DNA of 64,000 nucleotides from Stieleria magnilauensis. GTDB taxonomy: Bacteria > Planctomycetota > Planctomycetia > Pirellulales > Pirellulaceae. The position numbers and the translations under genes were made by a program. Of this stretch, positions 63,873-64,000 are shown piece after piece. The DNA lies in NCBI GenBank assembly GCA_007753675.1, contig CP036432.1, positions 6,236,394-6,300,393 of the forward strand, written 5' to 3'. Every line of letters starts with the position of its first letter. Position 1 is the first letter of the stretch. The notes below the pieces were generated by a model that saw only the letters and a list, made by a program, of their open reading frames with translations, was not told the DNA's origin and did no database searches.

Positions 63873-64000
63873 TCATCCTGCTTGCCTCGTCCCAAGGCTC
63901 GGGACATCGATTGTATAACGGTAGCTTTTGGCAACCAAATTAGATTCTCTCCCTCAGGGAGAGACGGCGTTTGCGCAGACCAGTAGGTCACGCTGTGCGT
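63873..64000. terminator. 3' flank of the large envelope protein gene, with a short hairpin
   Basis: No gene is seen. At 63946-63964, TCTCTCCCT and AGGGAGAGA form a 9-bp stem with a one-base loop, about 75 bp after the stop. There is no T-run behind it, so a factor-independent terminator is possible but weakly supported. It could equally be another dispersed palindrome. Confidence 0.35.

Noticed and set aside
63946..63964. Strong intrinsic terminator
   Set aside because: The stem is short and no T-run follows, so it is listed only as a weak candidate.

Overview
The window reads as a chromosomal segment of a planctomycete, most likely a Pirellulaceae member (Rhodopirellula/Stieleria-like). 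This is inferred from moderately high GC, very large secreted proteins, two proteins with an N-terminal LEPR-XLL-type motif (ERLERRDLLA and IEALETRRLLA), a VWA protein fused to an anti-sigma-like domain, and many small dispersed palindromic repeats between genes. I see no rRNA, tRNA, CRISPR array, transposase or phage gene.

Layout. 1-9 kb: the 3'-truncated end of a class I DAHP synthase; a molybdenum hydroxylase set (XdhC and MocA-like maturation genes, 2Fe-2S subunit, Tat-exported molybdopterin subunit); a PL6 alginate/chondroitin-type lyase; and a secreted PQQ-type propeller. 9-14 kb: an SDR, then a phospholipid cassette (CDP-alcohol phosphotransferase, CdsA, PlsC) facing a cardiolipin synthase. 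14-25 kb: one gene for a mosaic secreted protein of about 3,760 residues with a dockerin-like start and 14 FG-GAP/VCBS-type repeats at its end. 25.5-34 kb: divergent from the giant gene, a compact six-gene biosynthetic-looking operon: zinc MDR dehydrogenase, asparagine synthase, SAM methyltransferase, Fe(II)/2OG oxygenase, a single-module A-T-R enzyme (adenylation, carrier, reductase) and a NadR-like NMN adenylyltransferase/kinase. This is the best candidate for an undescribed system.

34.5-44.3 kb: a cyclase-fold protein with a CxxCH motif; a REC-kinase / REC / unknown-protein operon; a Tat-exported sialidase-like propeller; EF-P-like protein EfpL followed by a stand-alone DUF2126 putative amidoligase; an MFS transporter with a DUF427 protein. 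44.4-52.5 kb: a divergent acyltransferase, a second LEPR-XLL protein, and a 1,418-residue hybrid sensor kinase whose propeller sensor carries an inserted PDZ-like domain. 53-64 kb: an ECF sigma factor translationally coupled to a transmembrane anti-sigma-like/VWA protein, followed by a 2,343-residue envelope protein that looks like two exported proteins fused head to tail.

The intergenic spaces carry at least four repeat families. One pair of MITE-like elements lies in opposite orientation at 13.9 and 39.5 kb and brackets the giant gene and the biosynthetic operon. A nested palindrome family occurs at 1.5 and 34.3 kb. Functional assignments rest on motifs read by eye; no database search was possible.
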